Of a stretch of DNA of 64,000 bases, positions 27,788-38,068 are shown piece after piece. The notes beneath the pieces are model-generated. The model made no database searches, was not told the DNA's origin, and saw only the letters and a list, made by a program, of their open reading frames with translations. Source of the stretch: PNON01 sp963757065 (GTDB lineage: Bacteria; Chloroflexota; Anaerolineae; Anaerolineales; Anaerolineaceae); NCBI GenBank assembly GCA_963757065.1, contig CAVWQC010000007.1:496001-560000 (forward strand), read 5' to 3'. Numbering within the stretch: the stretch's first letter is position 1; every line of letters begins with the position of its first letter. The position numbers were made by a program, and so were the translations under genes.

Positions 27788-28267
27788 TTAAATCTTCTTT
27801 TCTTTCATCAAATCCTGAATGGTCTTTTGGATTCTGGATGCCCGTGTTTCAGGCTTTTTTGCATCTTCCAAAGCATCCACATATTGCTTTTGATGGGAAT
27901 AGGACAATTTTTTCCAGTTTTTTCTTGCCTGAATATTACCTTCCAGAGCGGCTGACAGATCTTCAGGTGGAACGATAAACCGTGGACCAGTATCCACAGC
28001 CATCTCAATTTCCACAATATCCCCTGCTTTTAATCCTGCACCTTCCCTTAGCTGGCGGTTTACACCCAGGTAATGCACACCTCCATAAGGGCTGATTGTG
28101 CTTTTATAAGGATAACCGTTAATCGTCCCGATCACAGGAACTCTTGCTCTGGTTCCAAACACCTCAAAAACATTAAAGGGGATTGCAAGGAATGTAGCAG
28201 AACTATCCGGTTCCCGTGTTAATGTTGCCTTAAAACGAATAGGTTGAGGATTTGATATTTCAGTCAT
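27788..28267 (-). CDS. DUF1905/YdeI-OmdA domain protein
   Basis: 159 residues in two parts. A DUF1905 barrel (RFKATLTREPDSSATFLAIPFNVFEVFG, then VPVIGTINGYPYKSTISP) is followed by a bacteriocin-protection YdeI/OmpD-associated helix region (NWKKLSYSHQKQYVDALEDAKKPETRASRI). The two domains are commonly joined. The biochemical function is not established; links to envelope resistance are known for the family. Single gene beside the btu riboswitch. Confidence 0.8.
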   Translation of the reverse strand: MTEISNPQPIRFKATLTREPDSSATFLAIPFNVFEVFGTRARVPVIGTINGYPYKSTISPYGGVHYLGVNRQLREGAGLKAGDIVEIEMAVDTGPRFIVPPEDLSAALEGNIQARKNWKKLSYSHQKQYVDALEDAKKPETRASRIQKTIQDLMKEKKI

Positions 28268-28414
28268 ATCACTCCGTTTGAATCACACGATACTCTTAAA
28301 TTATTATACATCTGAGATTATTGTTACTAAAGAAAGAAGGATAAGGTTAATATACAAGGGATAAGCATGGTTATCAATATTTTCGTTTTTGGATATAGAC
28401 AAAAATCATAACCG

Positions 28415-28448
28415 TAAAAAAATGTGAGTGTTTAGCGCACTCACATTT
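28415..28448 (-). terminator. Intrinsic terminator of the CHASE4-GGDEF gene
   Basis: Stem AAATGTGAGTG with its complement, 7-base loop, then a run of T on the minus strand, 35 bases past the stop at 28483. Confidence 0.75.
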
Positions 28449-28482
28449 GACATTTCATTAATTAAAATTATTTGATTGCAAA

Positions 28483-31323
28483 TCAAGTGGTATGGTTGGA
28501 AACAACGCGATTCTTACCGAATTTTTTGGCATTGTATAATGCACGATCTGCCTGCTCTATCAATGCTGAAAGAGTAGTCATCCCTTTATCCAAGCTAGCC
28601 ACTCCTATACTTGCAGTAACCCTTGCTTTACCCTGAGCAGTCTCGATCCTAATTTTCATAATACTATGGCATATTCGATCTGCAACTTCTGTTGCGGCAA
28701 TGGTATCATTTTCTGGCAGCAGGACGATAAATTCATCTCCACCATATCTGGCGATGAGATCCACATTTCGCAATTTACCTCTGAACACTTCTGCCAGTTC
28801 CTTCAATAGTCGATCACCGACAGGGTGTCCAAAATTATCGTTTACATCTTTAAAATTATCCAGATCGATCATCAACGCAGCCAAAGGATGATTAAACCGA
28901 ATTGCACGCTCAATTTCCCGTGAGCCCATTTCAAAAAAGCTGCGCCGGTTCTTAAGGCCTGTTAATTCATCGGTGTCTGCCTTAAGCTGAGTTTCAGAAT
29001 AAAGACGAGCATTTTCGAGGGCAATTGCTGCCTGGTTTGCGAAAGGTTTTAATCTTTCAGCATCATTTATGGAATAGAAATTAACTGTTCCAGAAAATAA
29101 ACTGACAAAGCCAATGACCTGTCCATGTACTTTTAATGGAACCCCAATATATGATCTCACCCAACGGTTCTCCGGTAGAGGATTCCAGCCTTGATTAACT
29201 GTAGTGTCCGGTATGGCAATGGGCTGACCGGTTTCAAACATACGATTCATATTTGGTCTTTCAGAAATTAAAAACGGTGGATTCTTTGTAAGGTCTCCAT
29301 GACCGTTTTCAATGTACCCGCGTCCACGCACCACCTTTAAATATCCCTTTTCCAATAATAGTATTGCACCTGTGTCGCTGGGAAGAACGCGATCGGTGTT
29401 TTCCAGGATCCTGTCCATCAGAGTGTCCAAATCCAGAGTGCTATTCAAGACTTCAGAGGTATCCAATAGCGCTTCAATAAATGTCCGTTGGTTCTTTTCA
29501 GCTTTTTCCAAAAGGCGACGTTCAGTTTTGTCTGAGAAGATTCCACCTACCATGACTCCTTTATCGGTGGTTATTGGAAATGGAAGGACATCAACGATGA
29601 TTCTCTCGCCATTTGGACGCTGCATATGCATTTCCAATGGATCCTGCTTTTGGTTCGAGCCGCTGTTTCTGACGACGCGAGAATATACAGTTTTTATTAA
29701 TCGGGTAATTCGTTCGGATCGATCCTCGATTGGAAGCAAACTTTCCAGGATATCGACGAAGGATTTATTCTTTACATCATCCTTATTTACACCTGTTAAT
29801 TCTTCCAGGCTTTGATTCCATTCTATAACTTCACCACTTTCATCCAATAAAAAGATCCCAACAAGAGATTGCTCGATGAAGCTCCTGAATTTGGATTCGC
29901 TTTCCTGTAAAATACTGCGAGCCTTTTTAAGTTCAGTTATATCTCTGAGGATGCCATAAGTTGCGGAAAATTTCCCGTTAGAATCAAATTTAGGGGTGGC
30001 GGTCACAAGGATTGGCACCGCTGAACCATCTGCCTTCAGAATATTTAATTCGTATGAAGATTTTTGCCCCTTTTGTCTTCCAAATGTCTCTTTCTTTAAT
30101 TTTTCTATATCCTCATCGTTAAGGAACTCTTGTAAATTTCTTCCGATCAGACCACCTTCGGAAACACCAAAAATTCCATCCGCTGCCGGGTTTGAAATTA
30201 ATATATTCTCCTGTCCGTCAACGATGGTCACACCTTCACCCTGATTTTGGACGAGCAATTTGTAAGATCCCTGAACTTCTTCCAGGGTTTCTAATAATTG
30301 ATTGAAATTTTCCCCGAGCCTGGTAATTTCATCGTCACCTGAGCTGGATGTAATTCGGACATTTGGCTGCCTTAATTCATTTATTCGTTTGACATCACCA
30401 CTCAGATCCATGATCCGTTTGAAAAACAATCGATCCAACAGGAAATAAAAAACAAGGAGGACAAGTAATACCAACACTATTAGAGTAGAGAAGAGATAGG
30501 AAAGGGTACTTATTCCCTGGTTATAAATATCACGGGGAAATCTAACCTCAAGTACAGCAGCTGGGTATCCGTTCACATCCCTTAATAGTTTATAACCCGC
30601 ATAAACATATTTATCCACAGCCTGAGATGGATATAACACGCCTTTCACCAGCAAATCATTTATCTTGACAATAGCAGCATTCGATTCATCGATTGGATAT
30701 GGGAAAAAATTAATTCTGGTATTTAATTGATCCGCCAGGTCATCCATCATATTCTGGTTAAGGAATCTTCCCATGATGAGTGTCCCGTTTTTTGGGCCTG
30801 ATTGATCATTGTGGAGAACCGGTGAAGAGACTGCCAACATCGGTGTTTCGTCAAGATAAATAATGCCCGATGGTTGTGGATCATCATCAGTGGATTGAAA
30901 TATGGCAGGGAATTTATGGAATAGATCAATGTTATCTGTAGTCGAAAAAGTAACCCCATCCCCATCGTACTCAACAATTTTGGTATAAACAACGTTCCCG
31001 TTACCATTAACATATTGGATAAAGTTGAGGCCTAAATAGACGAGAGTATCATCTGGTAAATTCTCGTCGATATACTCCTGGTTTTGATCAGAAATAAACT
31101 GATAGGTATCATCCCAATAGGACCAATCTGAGACCGTGCTCTTCATCTGATCAATTACGGCACTATACGTGTTTTCCACCCGTTCAACATTTTGCTTTGC
31201 TGTAAACGTTTCCAATCTTGAATAGCTTTGCCTTAATATTATCGAAGCCGTACCAAATAGGATTGCCACGGCAACAATAAGTGCAAACAACAATGTGAGA
31301 AATGATTTTTTCTGTAATGGCAT
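28483..31323 (-). CDS. Membrane diguanylate cyclase: CHASE4-HAMP-PAS-PAS-GAF-GGDEF
   Basis: 946 residues, intact. A first membrane helix (LTLLFALIVAVAILFGTASII), an extracellular CHASE4 domain (VERVENTYSAVIDQMKSTVSDWSYWDDTYQF), a second helix near residue 285, HAMP (about 300-350), two PAS domains (about 350-470 and 480-600), a GAF domain (about 640-775) and GGDEF (about 785-946). The active loop is YGGDEFIVLLP. It should synthesise cyclic-di-GMP when an external cue is sensed. No RxxD inhibitory site is obvious, so feedback control may be lacking. Partners in the window: another GGDEF at the left edge and two HD-GYP proteins. Confidence 0.92.
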   Translation of the reverse strand: MPLQKKSFLTLLFALIVAVAILFGTASIILRQSYSRLETFTAKQNVERVENTYSAVIDQMKSTVSDWSYWDDTYQFISDQNQEYIDENLPDDTLVYLGLNFIQYVNGNGNVVYTKIVEYDGDGVTFSTTDNIDLFHKFPAIFQSTDDDPQPSGIIYLDETPMLAVSSPVLHNDQSGPKNGTLIMGRFLNQNMMDDLADQLNTRINFFPYPIDESNAAIVKINDLLVKGVLYPSQAVDKYVYAGYKLLRDVNGYPAAVLEVRFPRDIYNQGISTLSYLFSTLIVLVLLVLLVFYFLLDRLFFKRIMDLSGDVKRINELRQPNVRITSSSGDDEITRLGENFNQLLETLEEVQGSYKLLVQNQGEGVTIVDGQENILISNPAADGIFGVSEGGLIGRNLQEFLNDEDIEKLKKETFGRQKGQKSSYELNILKADGSAVPILVTATPKFDSNGKFSATYGILRDITELKKARSILQESESKFRSFIEQSLVGIFLLDESGEVIEWNQSLEELTGVNKDDVKNKSFVDILESLLPIEDRSERITRLIKTVYSRVVRNSGSNQKQDPLEMHMQRPNGERIIVDVLPFPITTDKGVMVGGIFSDKTERRLLEKAEKNQRTFIEALLDTSEVLNSTLDLDTLMDRILENTDRVLPSDTGAILLLEKGYLKVVRGRGYIENGHGDLTKNPPFLISERPNMNRMFETGQPIAIPDTTVNQGWNPLPENRWVRSYIGVPLKVHGQVIGFVSLFSGTVNFYSINDAERLKPFANQAAIALENARLYSETQLKADTDELTGLKNRRSFFEMGSREIERAIRFNHPLAALMIDLDNFKDVNDNFGHPVGDRLLKELAEVFRGKLRNVDLIARYGGDEFIVLLPENDTIAATEVADRICHSIMKIRIETAQGKARVTASIGVASLDKGMTTLSALIEQADRALYNAKKFGKNRVVSNHTT

Positions 31324-31529
31324 GCGGACACTTTCATGCAGGCTGAATATCTTTCATCAATAACCTGGCGTTCACGTTACAGTATAAACGTTTTCCCCCC
31401 TGTGCTTATATGAAATTCGTAAATATTCCGTAAAAATAATCTATAGAGCGGCAAAATTTTTCCTAACATTTCATGGCATGATTCTGGCAACTTATTATTA
31501 GCTAGCATTTAACAATAAGGAGTTAATGG

Positions 31530-32942
31530 ATGAAGAAATCCAGTTGGTTACGAATTTGGTCCTTAAGCTTGATCATGAGTATGATTCTTTTCCCGGTTAC
31601 GTCTGTCTTTGCGGCAGGTACCGGTTATTCAACAACCATCACCTATCAAAATGTCGGCCTGGATATCGCTCATATAACCATTTTGTATTATCCGGAAGGT
31701 CAATCCACACCAGTATCCATCGCCCGGCCGGATTTACCGGTAGGTGCCAGTGCCACCGTATCCATAGGCAACCTGGAAACGACACCAGCCAGTTTTAGAG
31801 GATCGGCTGTCATCAAATCGGATGTCGAGGTTGCGGTACTGATGACTCAGATACCTACGACTGTCAGCATCAAAGCAAGACCCCTGGCAGGAGCTACAAC
31901 AAAAGGCTCTGCCAGCATTTGGCTGCTTAATATCGTAAAAATTACTGGAATGCAAGCAATCATTTCTGTGCAAAACCTTGATAACAATCCGGCTAATATT
32001 AAATTTACTTTTTACGGGGGAGTTAACCCTGTCATTTTAAGTAAAAATAATATCCCTGTCGGGGGCTCGGCATATGTAGACCTGGCGGATCTGAGTGAGC
32101 TTCCGAATTTATACGCAGGATCAGTCCTTGTTGAATCCGTACGGGCTGGGAACAGCACTCCCGGGAAGATCACGGGCATGTCTCTTTATTCTGCAGGTAC
32201 AACCACCGACGCCAATGCCACAGAAAGCATTGCAGGTGGTGGAACAACAATATATATGCCTGTTGCGATGTGTTACGCATTGGGAGGGATGAGCACCTCG
32301 TACTTTGTTTTTAATACTGACCCTGTTCAAACCGCCACTATCACCGTCACTTACAATAGTGGAAAATTCGAATCTCAATCATTAACAAGCCGCACAGGTC
32401 GTTATTTTAATGCATGCACCCCTAAATCAACTGCTCTGGGATATTCTGGTTATGCGATCATTAAAAGTAATGGTCCTCTGATCCTGGCCAAGGGAGTCAT
32501 TAAAAATTTGGGTGTTTCTGCCACCTTTATGGGACAATCCACTGGAGCAGACAAACTCGCTTTTCCATATGCTTCATATTCTGCTTCACAATATACAACT
32601 GGTCAACGTTCGCGAACGACAATTTCCGTTATGAATTTGGGCGGGAACCTTGCAGCAGGTGCAGTAAAAGCCAAGTATTTTGGAAAAGATGGAAAATTGA
32701 TAGGTACTTATACTTTTCCTGCATTTGCCTCTGGAGTAAGAATTGATACAAATGCTGCTCAATTGGGAGCAGCTGGAGCAGAGTTTGGATATTATTCAGA
32801 CGGGACCACAGGGGGAAGTGTTTTATTGGAAGGCCCTGCCGGAAGTTCATTGATGGCAGTTGGATTTGTTCTCAATGTTGTATCATCTGGTGTCTATTCT
32901 GGTGAAATGTATAATGGAATTTCTCCCGTTGGAACACCATAA
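31530..32942 (+). CDS. Secreted protein of unknown function
   Basis: 470 residues. A signal peptide (IWSLSLIMSMILFPVTSVFA) is followed by repeating Ig-like or adhesin-like beta-rich segments (ITYQNVGLDIAHITILYYPEG, ISVQNLDNNPANIKFTFYGG, ISVMNLGGNLAAGAVKAKYFG). Three or four segments share an N-x-x-x-x-x-A-x-hydrophobic pattern, suggesting internal repeats of a beta-sandwich. There is no sorting motif or membrane anchor, so it may be released or held non-covalently. I do not recognise a family. A strong hairpin terminator follows. Confidence 0.65.
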   Translation: MKKSSWLRIWSLSLIMSMILFPVTSVFAAGTGYSTTITYQNVGLDIAHITILYYPEGQSTPVSIARPDLPVGASATVSIGNLETTPASFRGSAVIKSDVEVAVLMTQIPTTVSIKARPLAGATTKGSASIWLLNIVKITGMQAIISVQNLDNNPANIKFTFYGGVNPVILSKNNIPVGGSAYVDLADLSELPNLYAGSVLVESVRAGNSTPGKITGMSLYSAGTTTDANATESIAGGGTTIYMPVAMCYALGGMSTSYFVFNTDPVQTATITVTYNSGKFESQSLTSRTGRYFNACTPKSTALGYSGYAIIKSNGPLILAKGVIKNLGVSATFMGQSTGADKLAFPYASYSASQYTTGQRSRTTISVMNLGGNLAAGAVKAKYFGKDGKLIGTYTFPAFASGVRIDTNAAQLGAAGAEFGYYSDGTTGGSVLLEGPAGSSLMAVGFVLNVVSSGVYSGEMYNGISPVGTP

Positions 32943-32976
32943 TTCAATTTCATTTTTTGATTGATTAAGTAAATAT

Positions 32977-33010
32977 AAAAAACTCACCAGAAAATAATGG
33001 TGAGTTTTTT
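32977..33010. terminator. Bidirectional intrinsic terminator
   Basis: AAAAAACTCACC and its complement around a 10-base loop, with T-tracts on both strands, between the convergent secreted-protein and mntP genes. Confidence 0.85.
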
Positions 33011-33036
33011 ATTGGGCATTAACATGATAGTTTAGA

Positions 33037-33594
33037 TTATAGAAGATGAGTAATCAGGATCCTCAGACCAATACCAATTAGAATTAGCCCTCCCAGCATT
33101 TCCATCCTTTTTCCAAATTTTTCACCTAATCGATAACCTAAAAGGCACCCTATTATCGATAAAGTAAAAGTGGTGATTCCAATGACTAATGCTGTCTGCA
33201 TGATCGGAGTGTCAATAAGAGCCAGACTTAATCCCACCGCAAGGGCATCGATACTTGTGGCCACAGAGAGTATGACCATTAAGTTACCCCTGGTAGGATT
33301 CTTTTGATATGACTTCGGATCAGAATTCATCCCGGAGCGGATCATATTTATACCGACAAGAACCAATAATATAAAGGCGATCCAGTGATCAAATAAATTA
33401 ATCCAACGTGCAATCGTACTCCCGGCCAGCCATCCGAGAAAGGTCATCAGACCTTGAAAGAGTCCAAAGTGGAAAGACAGTCTTACCAGAGACCGAGTAT
33501 CCCTGGTTGTTTCATTAGTCGCCACGCCCAGAGATACTGCGAAAGCATCCATGGATAGACCAACAGCTATGATCAAAGTTCCAATAAAATCCAT
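33037..33594 (-). CDS. mntP: Manganese efflux pump MntP
   Basis: About 185 residues with six membrane helices in two inverted repeats, each bearing the conserved Asp of the family (GLSMDAFAVSLG and ATSIDALAVGLS). MntP exports Mn2+ to prevent toxicity. The start at 33594 (MDFIGTL) was chosen because the family begins there; the longer frame adds seven unlikely residues. No yybP-ykoY manganese riboswitch is visible in the short upstream gap to the next gene. Confidence 0.88.
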   Translation of the reverse strand: MDFIGTLIIAVGLSMDAFAVSLGVATNETTRDTRSLVRLSFHFGLFQGLMTFLGWLAGSTIARWINLFDHWIAFILLVLVGINMIRSGMNSDPKSYQKNPTRGNLMVILSVATSIDALAVGLSLALIDTPIMQTALVIGITTFTLSIIGCLLGYRLGEKFGKRMEMLGGLILIGIGLRILITHLL

Positions 33595-33652
33595 ATTGGA
33601 GGCAATTATACACAACTAAACGAAAGTAGATATCGGAGAAAATTATTGACTT

Positions 33653-34093
33653 TTATTTTGACACAAACTGAATTGACCCTGCATCAATTATCTGATCTGG
33701 CTGAACAATCAAGTCTTTTGCTTTGCCATCTTCATCCACAACGATCAGATGTTCATGTAATGGATCACCAATAATAATTACATACTCACCAGTAGGGATC
33801 AATGAGAAGGAAAACTCTCCACCATCATTCGTAATTGAGGATAGGCTATTGGATGCATCAATGATATAAGCAGCCCCATTATTACTGCGAAAAACTTCAG
33901 CCAGATGAACAGGAATTCCAGGGTTGGGAGTGTCACTTTGATCTTTAGTTACCACTCCAACAATTCCACCGTTTCCTGGAAGTATCTTCGGGGTAGCTGA
34001 TTTCCCAAAGATATTTTGGTTATCAGAGATCACGTGACAACCTGATAATACAAAACTAACAAGAGCGAGAAGGAGGATCATTCGTTTCTGCAT
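33653..34093 (-). CDS. Lipoprotein with carboxypeptidase-regulatory-like (transthyretin-like) domain
   Basis: 146 residues. Signal with lipobox FVLSGCHV (Cys at residue 19), then a beta-sandwich resembling the CarboxypepD_reg domain: GIVGVVTKDQSDTPNPGIPVHLAEV, GGEFSFSLIPTGEYVIII. Such modules are structural and carry no catalytic residues. Function unknown. Its stop lies close upstream of mntP, so the two may be read together. Confidence 0.65.
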   Translation of the reverse strand: MQKRMILLLALVSFVLSGCHVISDNQNIFGKSATPKILPGNGGIVGVVTKDQSDTPNPGIPVHLAEVFRSNNGAAYIIDASNSLSSITNDGGEFSFSLIPTGEYVIIIGDPLHEHLIVVDEDGKAKDLIVQPDQIIDAGSIQFVSK

Positions 34094-34235
34094 TTCAATT
34101 TTCCTTTACATAATTGCAATTGCAAGAAACTGACCATCACAAAGATAGGGTTTTTATAATTAATTTATTGTTATTTTCATCTATCTGCATGATAATTGGA
34201 CAGCTAGGTCTTATTTGAAAAGGTATTATTTAAAT

Positions 34236-36360
34236 ATGAAGGTATTCATCAAGCGGATTTTTTCAATAGGATTTCTTTTCCGGGGGAGATCCAGAAAATC
34301 CCGAACTGCATCTTGGATAGTTTTAGGATTGTTGATTATAACCGCGAGCATCATCGGTTATAGTGTTTTTGGATATCGACTTAAAGGAATCCTGAACGAA
34401 GAAGAAAGAACCTGGTTGAAGCAGCATCCGGTTGTAACTTTTGCACCTGACCCCAGTTTTGCTCCGATCGAATCCTTTGACGATGAAGGCAATTATGTCG
34501 GATTGGTAGCAGATTATTTTACTCTGATTGAAAATAATCTCGGGGTCAAGATTGATATCATTCATCTCAATACCTGGAGTGATGTTCTGGACCAGGCAAA
34601 AAATAGAAATATTGATGGAATCACAGCTGCTCAAATCACACCGGAAAGAACAGAGTATTTATTATTTACTTCACCAATCGTAGATATCCCCAATGTTATC
34701 ATCACACAGAAAGATAGGACAGATCCTATTGCACTCAAAGATATGGCAGGATGGACGATCGCCATTACCCGGGGCTATGCGTTGGAAGAATACATAAAGA
34801 CGAACTATCCATTGATTAAGGTCAAACCTCATAGTAGCGATCTTGAGGCATTGGAAGCTGTTTCATTTGATCAAGCAGATGCAACTGTGGTTAATCTCGC
34901 AATCGCTTCATATCTCATCAATGAGCATGGGATTACAAATTTACGAATTGCGGGAGACTCCGGCAAAAGTAATCCTTTATCAATCGCAGTTAGTTCTGAT
35001 GAACCTGTTTTGCAGAGAATTATGGAGAAAGGTTTAAATTCGATCTCTGACCAACAAAAGAGAACCATTTATAAAAAATGGATCGGATTGGAAAACTATG
35101 GGTTCACTTTTCAAAATCAACTATTAACGTTTACTTTTTGGGTACTGGCAGCACTTGCCATTCTTGTTTTTGTATCCATATTTTGGAATGCATCACTTCA
35201 ATCGCAGGTAAACCTGAAGACATCTGCACTAAATCGGGAGCTGGCTGATCGTAAAGTTGCTGAAGAGAGATTGAACCAACAACTTGCTAATGTATCTGCA
35301 CTTCGGGCAGTAGGCGTAGCGATAAATGCAAGCATGGACCTTCCCCTTACCTTAAATATTCTGCTGGATCAGGTAACCTCTAAACTGAAGGTAGATGCTT
35401 GTGATGTACTGTTATTCAATCCTTATACCAGGACTCTCGATTATGCAGCTGATAGAGGCTTCCGCACTCCCATTAATTAGAGGAACAAGTTTAGCGAGGG
35501 GTGATAGTTTTGCCTGGCAGGCTGTTCAGACCAGAAGAACCATATTAATTGATAACTTGGAAACTGAACCTGGTCAACTTTATGGTTCTCCTTTTCAGGA
35601 ATCAGAAAGTTTTGTCAGTTATATTGGCATTCCATTGATCTCCAAAGGGATAGTGAAAGGGGTTTTGGAAGTATTCCAAAGAAGCATCTCAACTCATGAT
35701 CAATCCTGGATGGATTTTCTGGAATCCATGGTCAGCCAGGCAGCCATAGCACTGGATAACGGATCCTTATTCCAGGATTTGCAACGTGCAAATCTCGATC
35801 TCACATTAGCTTATGACGCAACGATTGAAGGTTGGGCACGCGCATTGGAGCTTCGTGATGGAGCAACTGAAGGACATTCGCAGCGGGTTACCCAAATGAC
35901 CATGGATCTCGCTGGCCGGTTAGGTGTGCATGATTCAGATCTGGTACATATCCGCCGGGGTGCGTTATTGCACGATATTGGCAAAATGGGCATTCCGGAC
36001 GATATACTACGAAAAGCGGGGCCACTTAACGATGATGAATGGATCATTATGCGAAAGCATCCATTTTTTGCCAAAGAGATGTTAAAGAATATTTCGTATC
36101 TTCAACCTGCCATCGAAATTCCATACTCGCATCATGAAAAATGGGATGGAAGTGGTTACCCACTGGGGCTTGCAGGTGTAAGGATTCCACTGGCTGCCAG
36201 AATATTCTCTGTAATAGATGTATGGGATGCTCTTTCATCAGAACGCCCGTATCGTGGACCCTGGCATGAAGACGATGTTTACAAGTACATCCGGGAAAAT
36301 TCTGGTTCACAATTTGATCCGAAAGTCGTTGCGGAATTTTTCTCAATGATGAATCACTAA
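34236..36360 (+). CDS. Sensor HD-GYP phosphodiesterase with extracellular SBP_bac_3 domain (frameshifted)
   Basis: About 707 residues across one shift near 35463. Order: membrane helix, an amino-acid-binding-protein-like SBP_bac_3 domain outside the cell (TFAPDPSFAPIESFDDEGNYVGL, about residues 70-295), a second helix, a GAF domain containing the shift, and an HD-GYP domain with GHSQRV, LLHDIGKMGIPD and SHHEKWDGSGYP. HD-GYP enzymes degrade cyclic-di-GMP. The external domain suggests control by an amino acid or other small solute. Dropping one C from a CCC run near 35476 restores the frame (TPLIRGTSLARG). ATG at 34236 was preferred to an upstream TTG. Confidence 0.85.
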
Positions 36361-36593
36361 TCTCATATATATATGGTCATGGTGAAAGGATTATCGATCT
36401 GCTATCAACTAGTGGATTCTTGTGGTTTAATATCCTTATCAATATGTTTGATAATAATTTTGTATAATAAAGAGATGCAGGTGCAAAAAATCGATAACTC
36501 AAAATAATTTGAATTATCATTACCATTGGTAAGGGAAAATTTTGCAGATTTATTAGTCTATATTTCATTTTTAATCTTGGGAAGTAAACGATT

Positions 36594-37019
36594 ATGAGCA
36601 CAAATCCGAAAGAACAATTACACTTAACACTGAAATTACCTGTCAAACCCATGACCATTTTTAATGCCTGGATTGACAGCACAGCTCACCGGGATTTTAC
36701 CGGTGGTAATGCATCCATCGATCCGAGGAATGGTGGAAGTTTTTCTGCGTGGGATGGTTATATAACTGGTATTTTGCTAAAGTTGGAACCGTATCACCGG
36801 ATCATACAATCCTGGCGGACTACAGATTTTCACCCACTTGACCCTTCCTCACATCTTGAAATTATTTTATCCGATGAAGATGATGGGACTTTACTCACCC
36901 TGAATCATACAGAAATTCCATTCGGTCAAAGCCGTCAATATGAACTAGGATGGATCGAATACTACTTTGAACCAATGTTGGGATATTTTACATACCTAGC
37001 GAATGAAGCTAAAGAATAG
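36594..37019 (+). CDS. SRPBCC/AHSA1 domain protein, copy 1
   Basis: 141 residues of the START-like SRPBCC fold (activator of Hsp90 ATPase-like): FNAWIDSTAHRDFTGGNASIDPRNGGSFSAWDGYITG, then IIQSWRTTDF and LTLNHTEIPFG. The fold has a ligand-binding cavity; function varies and cannot be assigned. It overlaps by one base and closely resembles the next gene, so the pair arose by tandem duplication. Confidence 0.8.
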   Translation: MSTNPKEQLHLTLKLPVKPMTIFNAWIDSTAHRDFTGGNASIDPRNGGSFSAWDGYITGILLKLEPYHRIIQSWRTTDFHPLDPSSHLEIILSDEDDGTLLTLNHTEIPFGQSRQYELGWIEYYFEPMLGYFTYLANEAKE

Positions 37020-37426
37020 TGTATGAGGGTAAAGTGTCTGATTCATTGAAGGTATTTTCAATATTCCCTGTACCCCCACAAAAGATATTTGAGGCTTGGA
37101 TGGATTCAGGCGAGCATAGCGCGTTTACAAATTCTGAAGCAATCATTGATCCTCGTGTTGGAGGTGAGTTTTCTGCCTGGGATGGATATATTACAGGAAA
37201 AACAATTTCATTGGAACCATTCACGCGAATTATTCAAAGTTGGCGAACAACAGATTTTGATGATGATGCTCCCGATTCACGGTTAGAAGTCACCTTTGAA
37301 GCTATGGATTTGGGCTGCAAGATTACATTAAACCACACCGGGTTACCTGACGGCAGTAAAGAAGAATATATTAAAGGTTGGGAAGACTATTACTTCGCAC
37401 CCATGCGGGGGTATTTTACAAAATAA
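37019..37426 (+). CDS. SRPBCC/AHSA1 domain protein, copy 2
   Basis: About 135 residues, sharing FSAWDGYITG, RIIQSWRTTDF and the LNHTGLP block with its neighbour. The GTG at 37019 overlaps the previous stop; a second GTG at 37034 (VSDSLKVFSIF) is equally possible. Translational coupling suggests the two paralogues are made together, perhaps as a heterodimer (inference). Confidence 0.8.
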   Translation: MYEGKVSDSLKVFSIFPVPPQKIFEAWMDSGEHSAFTNSEAIIDPRVGGEFSAWDGYITGKTISLEPFTRIIQSWRTTDFDDDAPDSRLEVTFEAMDLGCKITLNHTGLPDGSKEEYIKGWEDYYFAPMRGYFTK

Positions 37427-37463
37427 CTCAAATTGCTAAACAATATATAGGTCTGGAGGTGGT

Positions 37464-38043
37464 ATGGACACGATTTTGAGTAATTTATTTGTTTTAACCA
37501 TTCCAGTGCTGGAAAAGATAATCAGGCCGATCCTCGTATATTTATTTTTAATTATTGGGTTAAGGCTTGCCGGTAAACGGGAACTTGGGACAATTAAACC
37601 CATTTGACCTGATCGTATTACTGACCATATCTAATACTGTTCAAAATGCAATTATTGGGCAGGATAATTCGCTAGTTGGTGGATTGATAGGTGCTGCTAC
37701 ATTATTAGTTATCAATTATCTGGTAGTCAAGTTAATCCATAAAAATCGGTTCCTTGAGAGATTGCTGGAAGGGGACTCAGAGTACTTAATGAAAAATGGC
37801 ATTCTTCAGCAAAAAATTCTCGATAAAGAATCAATTGACCAAACCGAATTGGAAATTGCCGCACATAAACAGGGTTTTGATTCTTTGGAAGTCATTGATT
37901 CAGCCATGATTGATACTGAAGGGAATTTTAGTTTTGTTCCCAAGAAATCAAATATTGATGAGCAGAGACATAAGCAGCTACTTGAAAGAATTGACAATCT
38001 GGAAAAAGTGATTCTTCAATTAAGCCAAAATCGGGCAAATTAG
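37464..38043 (+). CDS. DUF421 (YetF-like) membrane protein, frameshifted
   Basis: About 192 residues. N-terminal membrane helices (IIRPILVYLFLIIGLRL) are followed by the family hallmark GKRELGQLNPFDLIVLLTISN, a third helix and the cytoplasmic YetF domain (LEIAAHKQGFDSLEVIDSAMIDTEGNFSFVPK). One extra G near 37588 splits the frame at ...RELG. The start ATG at 37464 follows GGAGGT. YetF-like proteins are widespread in spore-formers and others; their molecular role is not settled. Confidence 0.85.
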
Positions 38044-38068
38044 AATAAATCAAGCACAACATTTACCA

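Noticed and set aside
37604..37609. In-frame TGA in the DUF421 gene as another selenocysteine codon
   Set aside because: The family sequence continues in a different frame (GQLNPFDL), so a one-base shift explains the stop; no catalytic Cys is expected there.
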